A DNA stretch of 64,000 nucleotides from Bradyrhizobium diazoefficiens (GCF_016616885.1 NZ_CP067102.1:7096501-7160500), one strand, 5' to 3'; shown: positions 27,359-36,879, counted from the stretch's first letter. Numbers and translations: made by a program. The notes: generated by a model from the sequence alone, not told the origin.

Positions 27359-28431
27359 TCACTTCGCGATGCGCGTCTTGAGGGCTTGCAACTTGTCCCA
27401 GGGAAAGCCACGCAGCCGTTCCGGCGCCCAACACTCATAGATGACCTGATTGTTCGGATCCGATGCGTCGACCCCAGGCGGACAACGTAAAATGCCTCCT
27501 TCTTTCCAAAAAGGATGGCCGTCGGGATACCTATTTGCAGGGTTCTCCGCCCGAAAGCCGACTACACCGGATATATCCCATAGTATCATTCCGTGCTTCT
27601 GCACGGCTTTCGCGATCATGCGCGCAAAAGGATCCATGTCCATCTCGTCAAAATTCAATCTTGCGGGAAGACGAAAGATGGCGCCTTCGGGGATCGCATC
27701 AGCGCCATGGGTGTTACCATCGGTGCGCTGCGCAGGGTAGGACCAGCGCTCAGCCAGCGTCTCGGGGAGGGCGAATCCGACGACGTGATCGATCGCCCCG
27801 CGCTTCAGCTCATCTATGGTGATCAGGCCCGCCAGGAAAGGTATGCCGGAGGCGGTCGCGCCAAACTTGTAGCCGTCTGGCGTTGTCACCCAATAACCGC
27901 GGTTCGTCGCAATATTGTCCATGCGTCCGCCCCAGTTTGCACCCCATTCATCCACACTCTTGCCGGCAGAGTTTACCGCCTTTGCGCCCGTCTTCTGAAT
28001 GCGCCAGAACTCCCACATCTTTCCCGTCGATGGTTGATAGACGACTGCCTCAGCGTCGCCTCCGGGCGGCGGAGGCTGAAAATTATCTGGAAGGGGCACG
28101 GTCTCCCACTGCGCTTGCAAAGGCCGGACGGTTTCGCCCGGCCTGTCCCAGGCCACATATTTTACGCGGACTGTCGGCTGGTCTATCGGAACGATGTAGA
28201 TGGGAGGCGTACCGCCGTCGATGTTCACGTCAGGATGATCATAGTATTTTTTTATCTGCCGCTGGAGATTGGCTACGTATGAGCGCGATTGAGGATCGAG
28301 AGGAGCATCATCGGGTAAAGGCTTATGGACATAGCTGTCGGCAGAGAACTCTCGTCCGGGCCTAGCGAGCGTTCGTCTGCGGCAGCAAGCGAACTCCACA
28401 TTCCAACGATGAGGCCGAAAAGTGCCTTCAT
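27359..28431 (-). pseudogene. Secreted protein of an uncharacterised family, frameshifted after the signal peptide
   Basis: Translation should begin at ATG 28431, preceded by TAGGA and coupled to the upstream gene's stop, giving the signal peptide MKALFGLIVGMWSSLAAAD. The mature part (FSADSYVHKPLPDDAPLDP onward) lies in a different frame from about 28385, so one base appears to be missing between 28360 and 28399. The body carries motifs I know from uncharacterised secreted proteins of actinobacteria and rhizobia: YQPSTGKMWEFW, GGRMDN, GLITIDELKRGAIDH, YPAQRTDG and IPEGAIFRLP. The function is unknown. An alternative start at GTG 28399 would give a 346-residue protein without a signal. A diverged relative lies at 31156-32367. 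Confidence 0.75.
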
Positions 28432-28435
28432 GATC

Positions 28436-29440
28436 CTACCCTGGTGGTGGATAGGCAGACGATGCATGGGAACGTTCATTGCCATTGTCTCCAAGGGCAT
28501 GCTCATTTTGCCATTCGGGCGCCGCCGCCATGAACCGGGCGAACGCCGATCGGCGGATCTCGAGCGGGGTGCCGGATTTCGATTGGATGAGGATTGCGAC
28601 ATCGTCAGCTGACAAACTGCGCAGGAACATGTCTGCGCCAGCTTCGTCCAAGGGGCTTGTATCCCAGTAGCTGTGGCACAGCGCGCTGGTCACAAAGGTA
28701 TTAGCGGACGGGCCGAGGACCTCGTCGACAAACACGCCGTATAAAATGTGTTCAGAAAAGGTGTTTTGGGCTCCGAGGACATCAATCCAACGCCGACGCG
28801 TTATCCGCTCAATTCGCTCTAGAAGAGCGAGCACGACGCGGCGGTCCCAGACGTTGACGGCGCTGACATAGTCAGGGAGGGGTAGCTTGGGGGCAGGTAA
28901 GCCAAGCCACTCACGCGCGATCCTATGCCACGCGACGTGCTGCGGAAGATGCTCACTAACCGTCCCATCCCTTCGGTACAGGCGCAACCTACCGTTTTGA
29001 ACAAGTGTGTCGGAAGTAACGGGCCGCACAAACTGCACATCCGAGTCGACGAGAAGCAATATGTCCGCGTCCAACCGGGTCGCCGCCGCCAATTTGAGAA
29101 TTTGCTGCATTATCCATCCACGAACCGGCGGATACGGCCTGGCGGGATTTAGGGCAACGAGGTTCGCGCTCGGCCCGCCTCCCAAGATTAGCCGAACCAC
29201 GTCGTTGACCCGCGGTGATACCCAAATCATACGCTTAAGAAGGAACTCGTTCGCGGCTAAAACGATACAGCGAGGGCCGCGGAGACTTTTGAACAGTTCG
29301 ACGTCGGCCGGGGGAACAATCAGATAGTGCACGATTGAGCTGTCAGCAAACCTGAGCACTGACTTGTGCAGATCGGCGCATACGCCATAGTCTGGCGCAT
29401 AGGTCGGAGTGACAATTGCGATGCTCTTCACCGGTACCAT
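28436..29440 (-). CDS. DUF6492 family protein, glycosyltransferase-like
   Basis: A protein of 334 residues from ATG 29440 (MVPVKSIAIVTPTYAPDYGV); a GTG 33 bases upstream is also possible. It resembles DUF6492 proteins: an N-terminal Rossmann-like strand, the DxD-like LLLVDSDVQFVRP and the WDRRVVLALLERIE segment. These features suggest a GT-A-like sugar transferase or related enzyme of surface polysaccharides. It sits between the Wzy polymerase and the secreted-protein gene, with only 4 bases before the latter's start codon. Confidence 0.7.
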   Translation of the reverse strand: MVPVKSIAIVTPTYAPDYGVCADLHKSVLRFADSSIVHYLIVPPADVELFKSLRGPRCIVLAANEFLLKRMIWVSPRVNDVVRLILGGGPSANLVALNPARPYPPVRGWIMQQILKLAAATRLDADILLLVDSDVQFVRPVTSDTLVQNGRLRLYRRDGTVSEHLPQHVAWHRIAREWLGLPAPKLPLPDYVSAVNVWDRRVVLALLERIERITRRRWIDVLGAQNTFSEHILYGVFVDEVLGPSANTFVTSALCHSYWDTSPLDEAGADMFLRSLSADDVAILIQSKSGTPLEIRRSAFARFMAAAPEWQNEHALGDNGNERSHASSAYPPPG

Positions 29441-29514
29441 TATTTTACGCCAGTTTCTTGGGTTGTCCGTCACAGCACCCAGATGACACTCTACGATCTA
29501 GTAACGAGTCCGCG

Positions 29515-30816
29515 TCATCGAACGAACGCAGGTTGAAGCGTCTGGAGTCGTCTGTCGGGAAGCCGATTCCAGGCACAAACCGTCCCCATGACGAACCAGA
29601 AGAACCATTGATATACGAGATAATCGATCACGTTATCCGAGTAGCACTCAACGAGGTATGACGCTGCAAACGTAGACATTATCAGCGTACCGCGCGGATC
29701 CGATCGACAACCTTCCTTCAATTTCGAGAATAGCGAAAGGAAAAGCCAACCGAAGGCAAGAACGCCCACAACGCCCATCTCAAAATAGATCTGCAGAAAG
29801 ACATTATGAGGCCCAACACCAGCTTCGTCGTTCGCCTCACGCGCGTAAGGAAAAAACGCTGGTACGTAGTGCACAAACGAATTCAAGCCATTGCCGACCA
29901 AAACGGCGGGATTCACCGCCATCCATTGCAGGGCGCTATCCCAGAGTAGCTGGCGCCAAGCAAGAGAATCGAGAGAGTGCCTATAGTCGTCGTCATACCA
30001 GCTAACGTCGAGCAATCTCTGTTCGACACCAGGTATAAGCATGATCAGAGGACACAGAAGAAGGAAACCGAGATATCGCCTATCCACAAGACCGACGAAA
30101 ACGGCAACAACAACCGCGCAAGCAATCCATGCGCTGCGCGTTTGTGTAAGCGCAATGAGGAGAACCAGCACGGGAAGGTACAACACCAGCAGCGGTCGCA
30201 CGTTCGGCGGCAGAGATATCCGATTTGAACTCAGCATGAACATGCCGAGAGCGAGTACGCCAACGAGGTAAAACGCGAAAATGTTGGGATGGGCAAATGT
30301 GCTCTGCAGCCTACCGCCAGCCTCCCCGTCGGAGAGCCCGAATACCAGTTCGATGAATGCATAGGCGACGGGTACGAAGGACGAGTACATGGCCGCAGTC
30401 AAGCACCGCAAGCCCCAGTCCGGCGATCGGACCAGCGCGAACGGGATTGAGAAAGCTGCAAAATAGCTGGCCAACCAGCCGACCGCTCTTGCGGCCGCCG
30501 CTTGCTCCGGTGAGAGCATCGCGGACGTTGAGGCAACCACGAAAACTCCCGCCCACATCGGCAGGGTAGCAGCTCCCACCAAGACCGGCTCTTGGATAAC
30601 GTACCAGAGGCCCAGACCGATCACGAGGGCGTTTACGGCACCACCGGGTCCGGCCTCCCCGCCGAGCACAGATCTTGCCAGGCCGAAAATCGGATCGCAT
30701 GATGGTCGTACGAGAACGATCGCCAGGACGAGATAAGATAACCTAAGGCAGCCCACGACGCAGAGCAGGAGGATGCTTAGAATCGCCACTATGACGATCA
30801 TTGCCTCTATTGGCAT
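29515..30816 (-). CDS. Wzy-type EPS polymerase (O-antigen ligase family)
   Basis: A 433-residue inner-membrane protein with about 11 hydrophobic segments. The family core is present: GRLQSTFAHPNIFAFYLVG, LTQTRSAWIACAV, a large periplasmic loop (VEQRLLDVSWYDDDYRHSLD) and VGPHNVFLQIYFEMGVVG, all as in Wzy_C/O-antigen ligase proteins. In a Wzx/Wzy pathway it joins lipid-linked repeats in the periplasm. As this locus has a Wzx flippase, polymerase is preferred to ligase. It is flanked on both sides by members of one secreted-protein family. Confidence 0.88.
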   Translation of the reverse strand: MPIEAMIVIVAILSILLLCVVGCLRLSYLVLAIVLVRPSCDPIFGLARSVLGGEAGPGGAVNALVIGLGLWYVIQEPVLVGAATLPMWAGVFVVASTSAMLSPEQAAAARAVGWLASYFAAFSIPFALVRSPDWGLRCLTAAMYSSFVPVAYAFIELVFGLSDGEAGGRLQSTFAHPNIFAFYLVGVLALGMFMLSSNRISLPPNVRPLLVLYLPVLVLLIALTQTRSAWIACAVVVAVFVGLVDRRYLGFLLLCPLIMLIPGVEQRLLDVSWYDDDYRHSLDSLAWRQLLWDSALQWMAVNPAVLVGNGLNSFVHYVPAFFPYAREANDEAGVGPHNVFLQIYFEMGVVGVLAFGWLFLSLFSKLKEGCRSDPRGTLIMSTFAASYLVECYSDNVIDYLVYQWFFWFVMGTVCAWNRLPDRRLQTLQPAFVR

Positions 30817-31025
30817 ACTGGCTCCCTGGTCAGGGAAATAGTTTACATTTTTAATGTCGAATTTGGAATGTCATATGCCCGGAGTTGAGTTGGACAGGAT
30901 CATCAATCACGTGAGACCCGGAAGAGTCGGCGAGCCCCGCTTCCGGTGATGCCGGCACTCCTAAGCCTTCCAATGTTCGCTCTCAATCGGCAAGCCGGCC
31001 TTCAGCAGCAAAAATGATTCTTCGG

Positions 31026-31322
31026 CAGAATTCCGGACTACTACGGATAGACGATTGACGCACTGCGCCAGACGTCGACTATCGATAAATGCGGGATTGT
31101 CTTCGTATTGACAAATCCGGGATTGTCTTCGGTCAGATCAGTTGTGAGGGGCGCGATGCACGCGACATTCCCCAGCGCCGCTTGTAGTTCCGTCGAAAAG
31201 TCCCACCTGCGCGCCGCTTCATCGGTTGCCATCGGTTTGCTGCGCGACGTTGTTCGGAAGCCGAGCTATCGGACCGGAGCCCTATCTCCCTATCACTGGC
31301 TTCGCAACCGTCAGGTCCTGAC
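31026..31322 (+). repeat. Duplicated segment, copy B (upstream element plus deacetylase 5' end)
   Basis: About 297 bases are a diverged direct copy of 34131-34399. The homology starts upstream of the genes (including the 35-bp element at 31035-31070) and ends in GCAACCGTCAGGT-TGAC. The coding part corresponds to the first 70 or so residues of the polysaccharide deacetylase gene. Copy B also has an internal 26-bp tandem repeat: GGGATTGTCTTCG at 31093-31105 and 31119-31131. The stretch 30817-31025, before it, holds no gene. Confidence 0.8.
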
Positions 31323-32367
31323 ACCGCAGAATATTCCAGCGCAGGTTAATAACCCCGCGGCGAGCTCGCACTTCGCTAGGTATCTCGCCTTGGGACTTGC
31401 GATCTTGATGGTTGTCCAGGGGGTTCTTATTTGGAATGCTCACGCATCCGACGATCCAGACGATCACACTCGACCGGTGTTTGGAGTGGGGAGATTGTTC
31501 TCTGCGGATAGTCCTTGGAACACACCTATAGATCCGTCGCGCGTCACGTACACTGCGCCACGCACGATAGAGAACCGTCAGTTTAGGGATACGGCCCTGG
31601 CGAACACTTGGATACAGGAGGAAGATCTTCTATTCAAAACTCCGGCAGATGCGCCCGTCCGAAAGTGGGACTACGAAACGTTCAATAATGGAGACAAGGA
31701 TGTTAATGCGGGTAGATTTTCCCATAGCGGCACCCTTAACCTCGCCACGCCAGAAAGTAAGATTACGCATGGGGGTGATGGATGGTTGATATTCACCGAC
31801 CTGGACGGCGTTCATTTTTGGGAGACGTGGGGCGCTCACTACGATGCCAAGACAAACACTTACCACGTTGCATATATTGTGAAGGGAAACCTGAAGAACG
31901 GGACGGGTTGGGGTAAAGACGGCGCGGGGGTCGGCATTCGAGCGGCGGGTGCATCGCTTCTTGGAGGTCTCATCCTTCCTGAGGAGCTGAATAACCTCTC
32001 GATCGAGCACGCCTTGTCGATGGATCTAGATTGGTCTCAGCTCAAGGAGGGAAAGGAGCCGACCGATCAATATGTGTTCCCTGCAGTGGCGCCCGACTCT
32101 GACAGTCTCACGGCCTATAAAGGCACGATTCCTATGGGCGCTCGTTTCGCTCTACCCCACGACGTCGATCTCTCGGCCGCCGGCCTCACGCCCGAGGGAC
32201 TCGCGGTCGCAAAAGCGTTCCAGAAATACGGGGGATACGTGACCGACGCGGCGGGCCACACCGCCTCAGTCGCTATGATCACTGGGGGAACAAAGCAGCA
32301 AATCGCTAATCTATATACCGACGCCAATTGGATACGCCAGCATCTCGTAATGGTCGTCCCCAAATAG
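31156..32367 (+). CDS. Membrane-anchored secreted protein of the same uncharacterised family, chimeric N-terminus
   Basis: From ATG 31156 (GAGGGG upstream), 403 residues. The first 56 or so residues are a copy of the deacetylase N-terminus (RAASSVAIGLLRDVVRKPSY). A membrane helix (YLALGLAILMVVQGVLIW) then exports a domain beginning FSADSPWNTPIDPS. Motifs shared with the protein at 27359-28431 include GGLILPEELNNLSIEHALS, an IPMGARFALP counterpart of its IPEGAIFRLP, and AVAKAFQKYGGYVTDAAG. The two are diverged members of one family on either side of Wzy. The family has no function that I know; polymer binding or cleavage is possible. Confidence 0.75.
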   Translation: MHATFPSAACSSVEKSHLRAASSVAIGLLRDVVRKPSYRTGALSPYHWLRNRQVLTPQNIPAQVNNPAASSHFARYLALGLAILMVVQGVLIWNAHASDDPDDHTRPVFGVGRLFSADSPWNTPIDPSRVTYTAPRTIENRQFRDTALANTWIQEEDLLFKTPADAPVRKWDYETFNNGDKDVNAGRFSHSGTLNLATPESKITHGGDGWLIFTDLDGVHFWETWGAHYDAKTNTYHVAYIVKGNLKNGTGWGKDGAGVGIRAAGASLLGGLILPEELNNLSIEHALSMDLDWSQLKEGKEPTDQYVFPAVAPDSDSLTAYKGTIPMGARFALPHDVDLSAAGLTPEGLAVAKAFQKYGGYVTDAAGHTASVAMITGGTKQQIANLYTDANWIRQHLVMVVPK

Positions 32368-32688
32368 ACGGGGCTTCAAAACTCCCCCATCAGGCGAACA
32401 CTACGATGGTGTGTGGTCTTGCCAAATTGGCAATATTGCTGGCGGCCGTCGGCGAGAAGTCATCTGGCCGTGAAGCGTTTGTCAGCCGCCAAGCTGCGAT
32501 CTGTCGCCAGCTCTTGTCGCGCCGCCTCATTTTCACGGGCGCCTGTCTCCCTGCCAAGAAGGCCCACGCGCGGATGACTTCCCACCACAAAGCTTCAGCA
32601 AGACAGCCGGGCGGCGTCCGCACTGGCGCCGCCCATTCAGCAGTTCAGAAGGGCGGCTTTTGTCACCAAACTTTGCCGTGGCGGGCAA
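32368..32688. other. Intergenic region, no gene seen
   Basis: About 320 bases between the secreted-protein gene and the polytopic membrane protein. Short open frames on both strands show no family motif, good ribosome binding site or hairpin terminator. Confidence 0.4.
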
Positions 32689-34101
32689 ATGAGTGCTCAA
32701 TCCAACGTCTCTGAAGCTGCTTCACGAGTAACAATGCGCGAGCGCGTGATCGCTGCCTTGTGCGCTGTCGCCGCCACTGCGGCTCTCCTCGTGCCCGCAA
32801 TCGTCAACGGATATCCATTTATTTTTTGGGACACGGGCACCTACTTATTTTCCGCTATGCGCATGCAGGTTCCTCACGACCGGCCTGTCTTTTACAGCAT
32901 TTTCACTGCGTTGCTTCATTGGCGCCTTTCGCCTTGGCCGATTGTGATTGCGCAATCTGCATTGGTCGCAATCCTAATCCGGCTTGTCGCGAAAGCTGTC
33001 TTCAACATCGCAAGCGCGTGGGTAACGCCCATCGCAGCTATTGCGCTGGTATTTGGCTCAAGCCTGCCATGGTTTTCCGGGCAAATCGTGCCGGATATCT
33101 TCACCTCTGTACTAATGCTAGCGCTCTTGCTCATCGTCTTCGGCTGGGGACGGATGACGTTGGCGGAAAGATGGTCCGCCTTATGCATGGTCCCAGTTTG
33201 CGTGGCCGTCCACAATGCGAACCTTTTTGTTCCCCTCAGCGTCGTTCCCGTGATTGGCATCCTGCTTCTCGTGGGCTGGCGACCTGGTCCACAAGCGGCC
33301 CACCGAACGTTCTGGGTCGCGAGCGGTGTGGCGCTAGCGCTTGCGGCCTTGGTAAGCTCAAACTATGCCGCTCGCGGCAAACTCGTCCTATCATCTGCCT
33401 CCTCAACCCTCCTTCTTGCTAAGATGCTTGAAGATGGCCCCGCCATGGCGGTCTTAGAGCACGAATGTCCTGCAGCTTACCCGTTGCTATGCAGCCAGCT
33501 TCCGCTGTTGCAAGCGCACAAAGCGTCGGGCATCGAACCCACGCTCGCAGACTTCTTCCTGTGGGAAGGTCCGCTCGACAGTCTTGGCTGGTGGAAACCA
33601 GTAGAGCCAGAGGCATCGCAAGTGGTCAAAAAGGCTTTCGCACAGTTCTGGCGACAAGAGATACCGACCGCGCTTGCCAACGGCGCGCGCCAATTTTGGC
33701 ACCTTAAAACTGGTGATGGCTTGGTTTCAGACCCCGGTGTCTGGGCGACGGACGCCATTCGCGACTTGTTCGGCCAAAGCAGCCTGGCGGCGTATCAGGC
33801 GTCGCTGCAAGGGAAGGGCGAGCTGCAGTTTTCGTTGCTGAACGTAATGCACTTGGCTACGCTCGTAGTTTCATCTGGGGTCCTGGCATGGGCCGCAATT
33901 GCATCCTTCCGGACCGACCGGAAAGCTCTCCACGTCGCAGCTTTCATATTGGCGATGCTCGCAGGGCACGCTATCGCTATCGGGGCCCTTACGCCGCTCC
34001 ATGATCGCTATCAGAGCCGGGTGGTTTGGCTGATTCCGTTGCTCGCGACGCTCACCCTATGCCGACTGGCATTCAATGCGACTCCAAGCGCCGACCGATA
34101 G
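32689..34101 (+). CDS. Polytopic membrane protein, GT-C-like
   Basis: A 470-residue inner-membrane protein with about 10 hydrophobic segments. An early periplasmic-side acidic motif (NGYPFIFWDTGTYL) follows the first helix, and a large soluble loop occupies about residues 250-380. The early D-containing loop followed by many helices is the layout of GT-C glycosyltransferases, which use polyprenyl-phosphate sugars to decorate polymers outside the membrane. I cannot assign a Pfam family from sequence alone. Its position in the EPS locus supports a sugar-modifying role. Confidence 0.65.
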   Translation: MSAQSNVSEAASRVTMRERVIAALCAVAATAALLVPAIVNGYPFIFWDTGTYLFSAMRMQVPHDRPVFYSIFTALLHWRLSPWPIVIAQSALVAILIRLVAKAVFNIASAWVTPIAAIALVFGSSLPWFSGQIVPDIFTSVLMLALLLIVFGWGRMTLAERWSALCMVPVCVAVHNANLFVPLSVVPVIGILLLVGWRPGPQAAHRTFWVASGVALALAALVSSNYAARGKLVLSSASSTLLLAKMLEDGPAMAVLEHECPAAYPLLCSQLPLLQAHKASGIEPTLADFFLWEGPLDSLGWWKPVEPEASQVVKKAFAQFWRQEIPTALANGARQFWHLKTGDGLVSDPGVWATDAIRDLFGQSSLAAYQASLQGKGELQFSLLNVMHLATLVVSSGVLAWAAIASFRTDRKALHVAAFILAMLAGHAIAIGALTPLHDRYQSRVVWLIPLLATLTLCRLAFNATPSADR

Positions 34102-34130
34102 TGCAATAACGTTAAGCCGGCAGTTTTCGG

Positions 34131-34399
34131 TAGAGTTCCGGACTACTCCGGATTGATGATTGACGCGGTGCACCAGACGTCGAATATCCATAAATCGGGG
34201 ATTGTCTTCGATGAGATCAGTTGTGAGGGCGCGCTGGGGAATGTCGCTTGCATCGCGTCCTAGGGCCGTCGCGAAGTCCCACGTGTGCGCCGCATCGTCG
34301 GCCGCGTTCCGTTTGCTGCGCGACGTAGCTCGGAAGCTGAGCTATCAAAGCGGAGCCCTATCTCTCTACCATAAGGTTCGCAACCGTCAGGTATTGACG
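34131..34399 (+). repeat. Duplicated segment, copy C (native deacetylase 5' end)
   Basis: The partner of 31026-31322. It covers the upstream element (34140-34175, with TTGACG at 34160-34165) and the first codons of the deacetylase gene. Here the coding part continues naturally into the NodB domain (VLTVAMFHRVL), so this is probably the original and copy B the derived one. Confidence 0.75.
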
Positions 34400-35386
34400 G
34401 TTGCGATGTTTCACCGCGTTCTGAAGCGAGACGATCCGCGCTGGGAGACAGCCTTATACTCATGGACGCTTCCCGACGACGTGTTCGATGAGTGTCTGAC
34501 GTTCTTTAGACGCCATTACGCGTTGGTTAAGCTTGATGACGTCAAGGCCTCGCTGGAAGGAACACGCCCACTCCCGCCAAGGAGCCTGCTGATTACGTTC
34601 GACGACGGCTATGCCGACAACAGCGAATACGCTCTGCCTTTGCTGCGAAAGCATCGGGTTCCCGCCACCGTCTTCATATCTTCGGACGTTATTGGGCGTA
34701 ACGAGCGGCTCTGGACTGAGGATCTTCTTTGGGCCTTCATGGAGGGGCGGCTTCATCAACGAGACCTTGTCAGCTTGTATGCGCTCCTCATGGGCGACAC
34801 TGCACGCGACGTCGAAGACTCGGAACTAATCTGGGAGATCGTGCGGCGCGGACCCGAGTTGGAGAACGCGCGCGTTGAAGCAGCGTTTTCCGCGCTCAAG
34901 GTCGACCTCCACCGGGTCGAACAGCCGCGCCAAATGTTGACCCGAAGCGAAATTCGGAACCTCACCGCAAACGGAATCTCCATCGGAGCGCATGGAAAAA
35001 CCCACACTGCGCTGACATTCTCATCTGACATTACAAGTGAGCTATGTTCGCCACGCGTGGTACTGGAGGACGTTGTAGCGTCGTATCATCAGCGCTCGGT
35101 TGATACGCTGTCCTTTCCGCATGGAGCGTATACCTCCGAGATCGTTGATCGCTCTCTCGCCGCGGGCTACGCGCTTGCATTCACCAGCGATGCTGAACTT
35201 TGCGTCCTGAAAAATGGCTTTCTGGCGAGCCCACTCGTCGGCCGCGTCGACGTCAACGGGCCGGGCATAGCTCCGACCGGCAAGCTTCGGCCCGAAATTC
35301 TGGCTCTCGCATTCTTCACTGCGCCGCGGGGACGTGCGGGGCGCGCGCTAAGGGCCGGCGCCCACTCAACGCGGGAGAACCGCTAG
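34211..35386 (+). CDS. Polysaccharide deacetylase (NodB domain)
   Basis: About 391 residues from ATG 34211 (ATG 34241 is also possible). After a 55-residue N-terminal segment ending in YHKVRNRQVL, the carbohydrate esterase 4 fold begins at TVAMFHRVL. Metal-binding motif 1 is TFDDGYADN, and motif 2 is GAHGKTHT with an H-x3-H pair. It would remove N- or O-acetyl groups from polysaccharide or its precursor. I see no signal peptide, as in related rhizobial EPS-locus proteins. Its stop TAG shares a base with the GTG start of the flippase gene, implying translational coupling. Confidence 0.87.
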   Translation: MRSVVRARWGMSLASRPRAVAKSHVCAASSAAFRLLRDVARKLSYQSGALSLYHKVRNRQVLTVAMFHRVLKRDDPRWETALYSWTLPDDVFDECLTFFRRHYALVKLDDVKASLEGTRPLPPRSLLITFDDGYADNSEYALPLLRKHRVPATVFISSDVIGRNERLWTEDLLWAFMEGRLHQRDLVSLYALLMGDTARDVEDSELIWEIVRRGPELENARVEAAFSALKVDLHRVEQPRQMLTRSEIRNLTANGISIGAHGKTHTALTFSSDITSELCSPRVVLEDVVASYHQRSVDTLSFPHGAYTSEIVDRSLAAGYALAFTSDAELCVLKNGFLASPLVGRVDVNGPGIAPTGKLRPEILALAFFTAPRGRAGRALRAGAHSTRENR

Positions 35387-36879
35387 TGCGCCTGCGCCAG
35401 GCAATGCTGATCTCGACCTTGCAACAGAACGCAACGTTGCTACTGACCTTTGGAACAGGCGTCGTCATTGCGCATCTGCTCACGCCGCGGGAAGCCGGCT
35501 CTTACACGGTGGCGATGGCGGCTTCCAACGTGGTCGCGGCGTTGAAGGACTCGGCTATTGGATCATACGTAATCAGCGCGCCCAAGCTTGACGACGCACT
35601 CTTGAGCACTGCATTCGGTTTGAGCCTCGCTATTGCCGCCTGTCTCACGATTGGATTGATCGGCTTGAGTTTCCCTCTGGCGAATTTTTATCAAGATCCA
35701 ACCATCGGCATATCGTTGAGGATTGTCGCCTTTGGACACCTCTGCTTTGCCGCGGCCCTTCCTGCCAGCGTTCGCCTGATGCGCGCCATGCGCTTCGGGT
35801 CGCTTCTCGCTATCGGCGTTGCCGCGGCCGCGGCCCAAAGCCTGACTTCGATCACCCTCGCCCTCGTGGGTCATGGAGCCGCCGCCCTGGCATGGGGTTC
35901 GCTTGCATCCTCGCTCGTTATGGCGGTCATGACGATGGCTTATCAACTCGATGCGATAAAATGCCGACCGACTCTGAGAGGTTCAGGCCGACTGATCGCC
36001 TTCGGCGGCTGGACGTCGGCGACGCTCCTTGTCGGATGCTCGGCGATGTCAGCGCCGGAGCTCATGATGGGGCGCGCCCTGGGACTCGCGAATGCTGCTC
36101 TGTTTGCGCGCGCCCAGAGCCTGGTTTCGGTCGTTGCAAACGGTCTTTTCGTCGGCATGACGCGCCCCCTCCTTCCGAACCTCAGCAAGCGCGACCATGA
36201 AGGCTTACCTTTGGCGCCACTTTACTTGCGCATCATTGAATCAATTACCGGACTTTCATGGCCGGCCTACGCCGTGCTGGCGATTTGGGCCGCACCTCTC
36301 GTGAGAACGATCTATGGGGAGGCGTGGAGCGTCGCAGGCGCTATGATGGTACCTATCGCGATCGCCCAAGCATTGACGTTCAGCGTTGCAGGCTATTACG
36401 ACGTCATGATCGTCAAGCGACGTCAAAGATTGCTCTTCCTTTCCGAATTCGCGGGAGCTCTCTTCGCGATCCTCGCACTCGGAGTTGGCGTGATGATCGG
36501 AATGGAGGCCGCGCTCTGGAGTTTGGTTTTGAGCAGCGCCCTCTGCGCAGCCTGCTACTCCTTCGTGCTCAAGGTCGTCATCGATTTGGCGCCCGGCGCG
36601 CTTTTTATGGCGTGGGGCCGAAGCCTGATACTGACCTTCATCGCCATCCCCGCCCCTCTCGCTTTTCGTTATCTTGACGCTCAGGCCCACGTGGACGTCA
36701 TGCTTCGATTTTCTGCATCGAGCGCAATCGCGGCGTTTATTTGGATCGCTGGCGTCATATTCATCCGGCACGAATTGGCTCTTCATATCGAGCCGCCGCT
36801 CAAGAAGGCGCTCGCGTCCGTCACGTTGCGCCTGCTCCCGCGCTTCCTGACAGCAGCCAAAAAAACGATGGGCCGTTGA
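35386..36879 (+). CDS. Wzx-type lipid-linked oligosaccharide flippase
   Basis: A 497-residue polytopic protein of the MOP exporter superfamily with 12-14 hydrophobic segments, starting at GTG 35386 with GGGAG 8 bases upstream. The N-terminus LISTLQQNATLLLTFGTGVV followed by AHLLTPREAGSYTVAMA is the usual start of polysaccharide-biosynthesis flippases. It moves undecaprenyl-linked repeats across the inner membrane to meet the Wzy polymerase (29515-30816). It is coupled to the deacetylase upstream, and a methyltransferase follows. Confidence 0.9.
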   Translation: MRLRQAMLISTLQQNATLLLTFGTGVVIAHLLTPREAGSYTVAMAASNVVAALKDSAIGSYVISAPKLDDALLSTAFGLSLAIAACLTIGLIGLSFPLANFYQDPTIGISLRIVAFGHLCFAAALPASVRLMRAMRFGSLLAIGVAAAAAQSLTSITLALVGHGAAALAWGSLASSLVMAVMTMAYQLDAIKCRPTLRGSGRLIAFGGWTSATLLVGCSAMSAPELMMGRALGLANAALFARAQSLVSVVANGLFVGMTRPLLPNLSKRDHEGLPLAPLYLRIIESITGLSWPAYAVLAIWAAPLVRTIYGEAWSVAGAMMVPIAIAQALTFSVAGYYDVMIVKRRQRLLFLSEFAGALFAILALGVGVMIGMEAALWSLVLSSALCAACYSFVLKVVIDLAPGALFMAWGRSLILTFIAIPAPLAFRYLDAQAHVDVMLRFSASSAIAAFIWIAGVIFIRHELALHIEPPLKKALASVTLRLLPRFLTAAKKTMGR

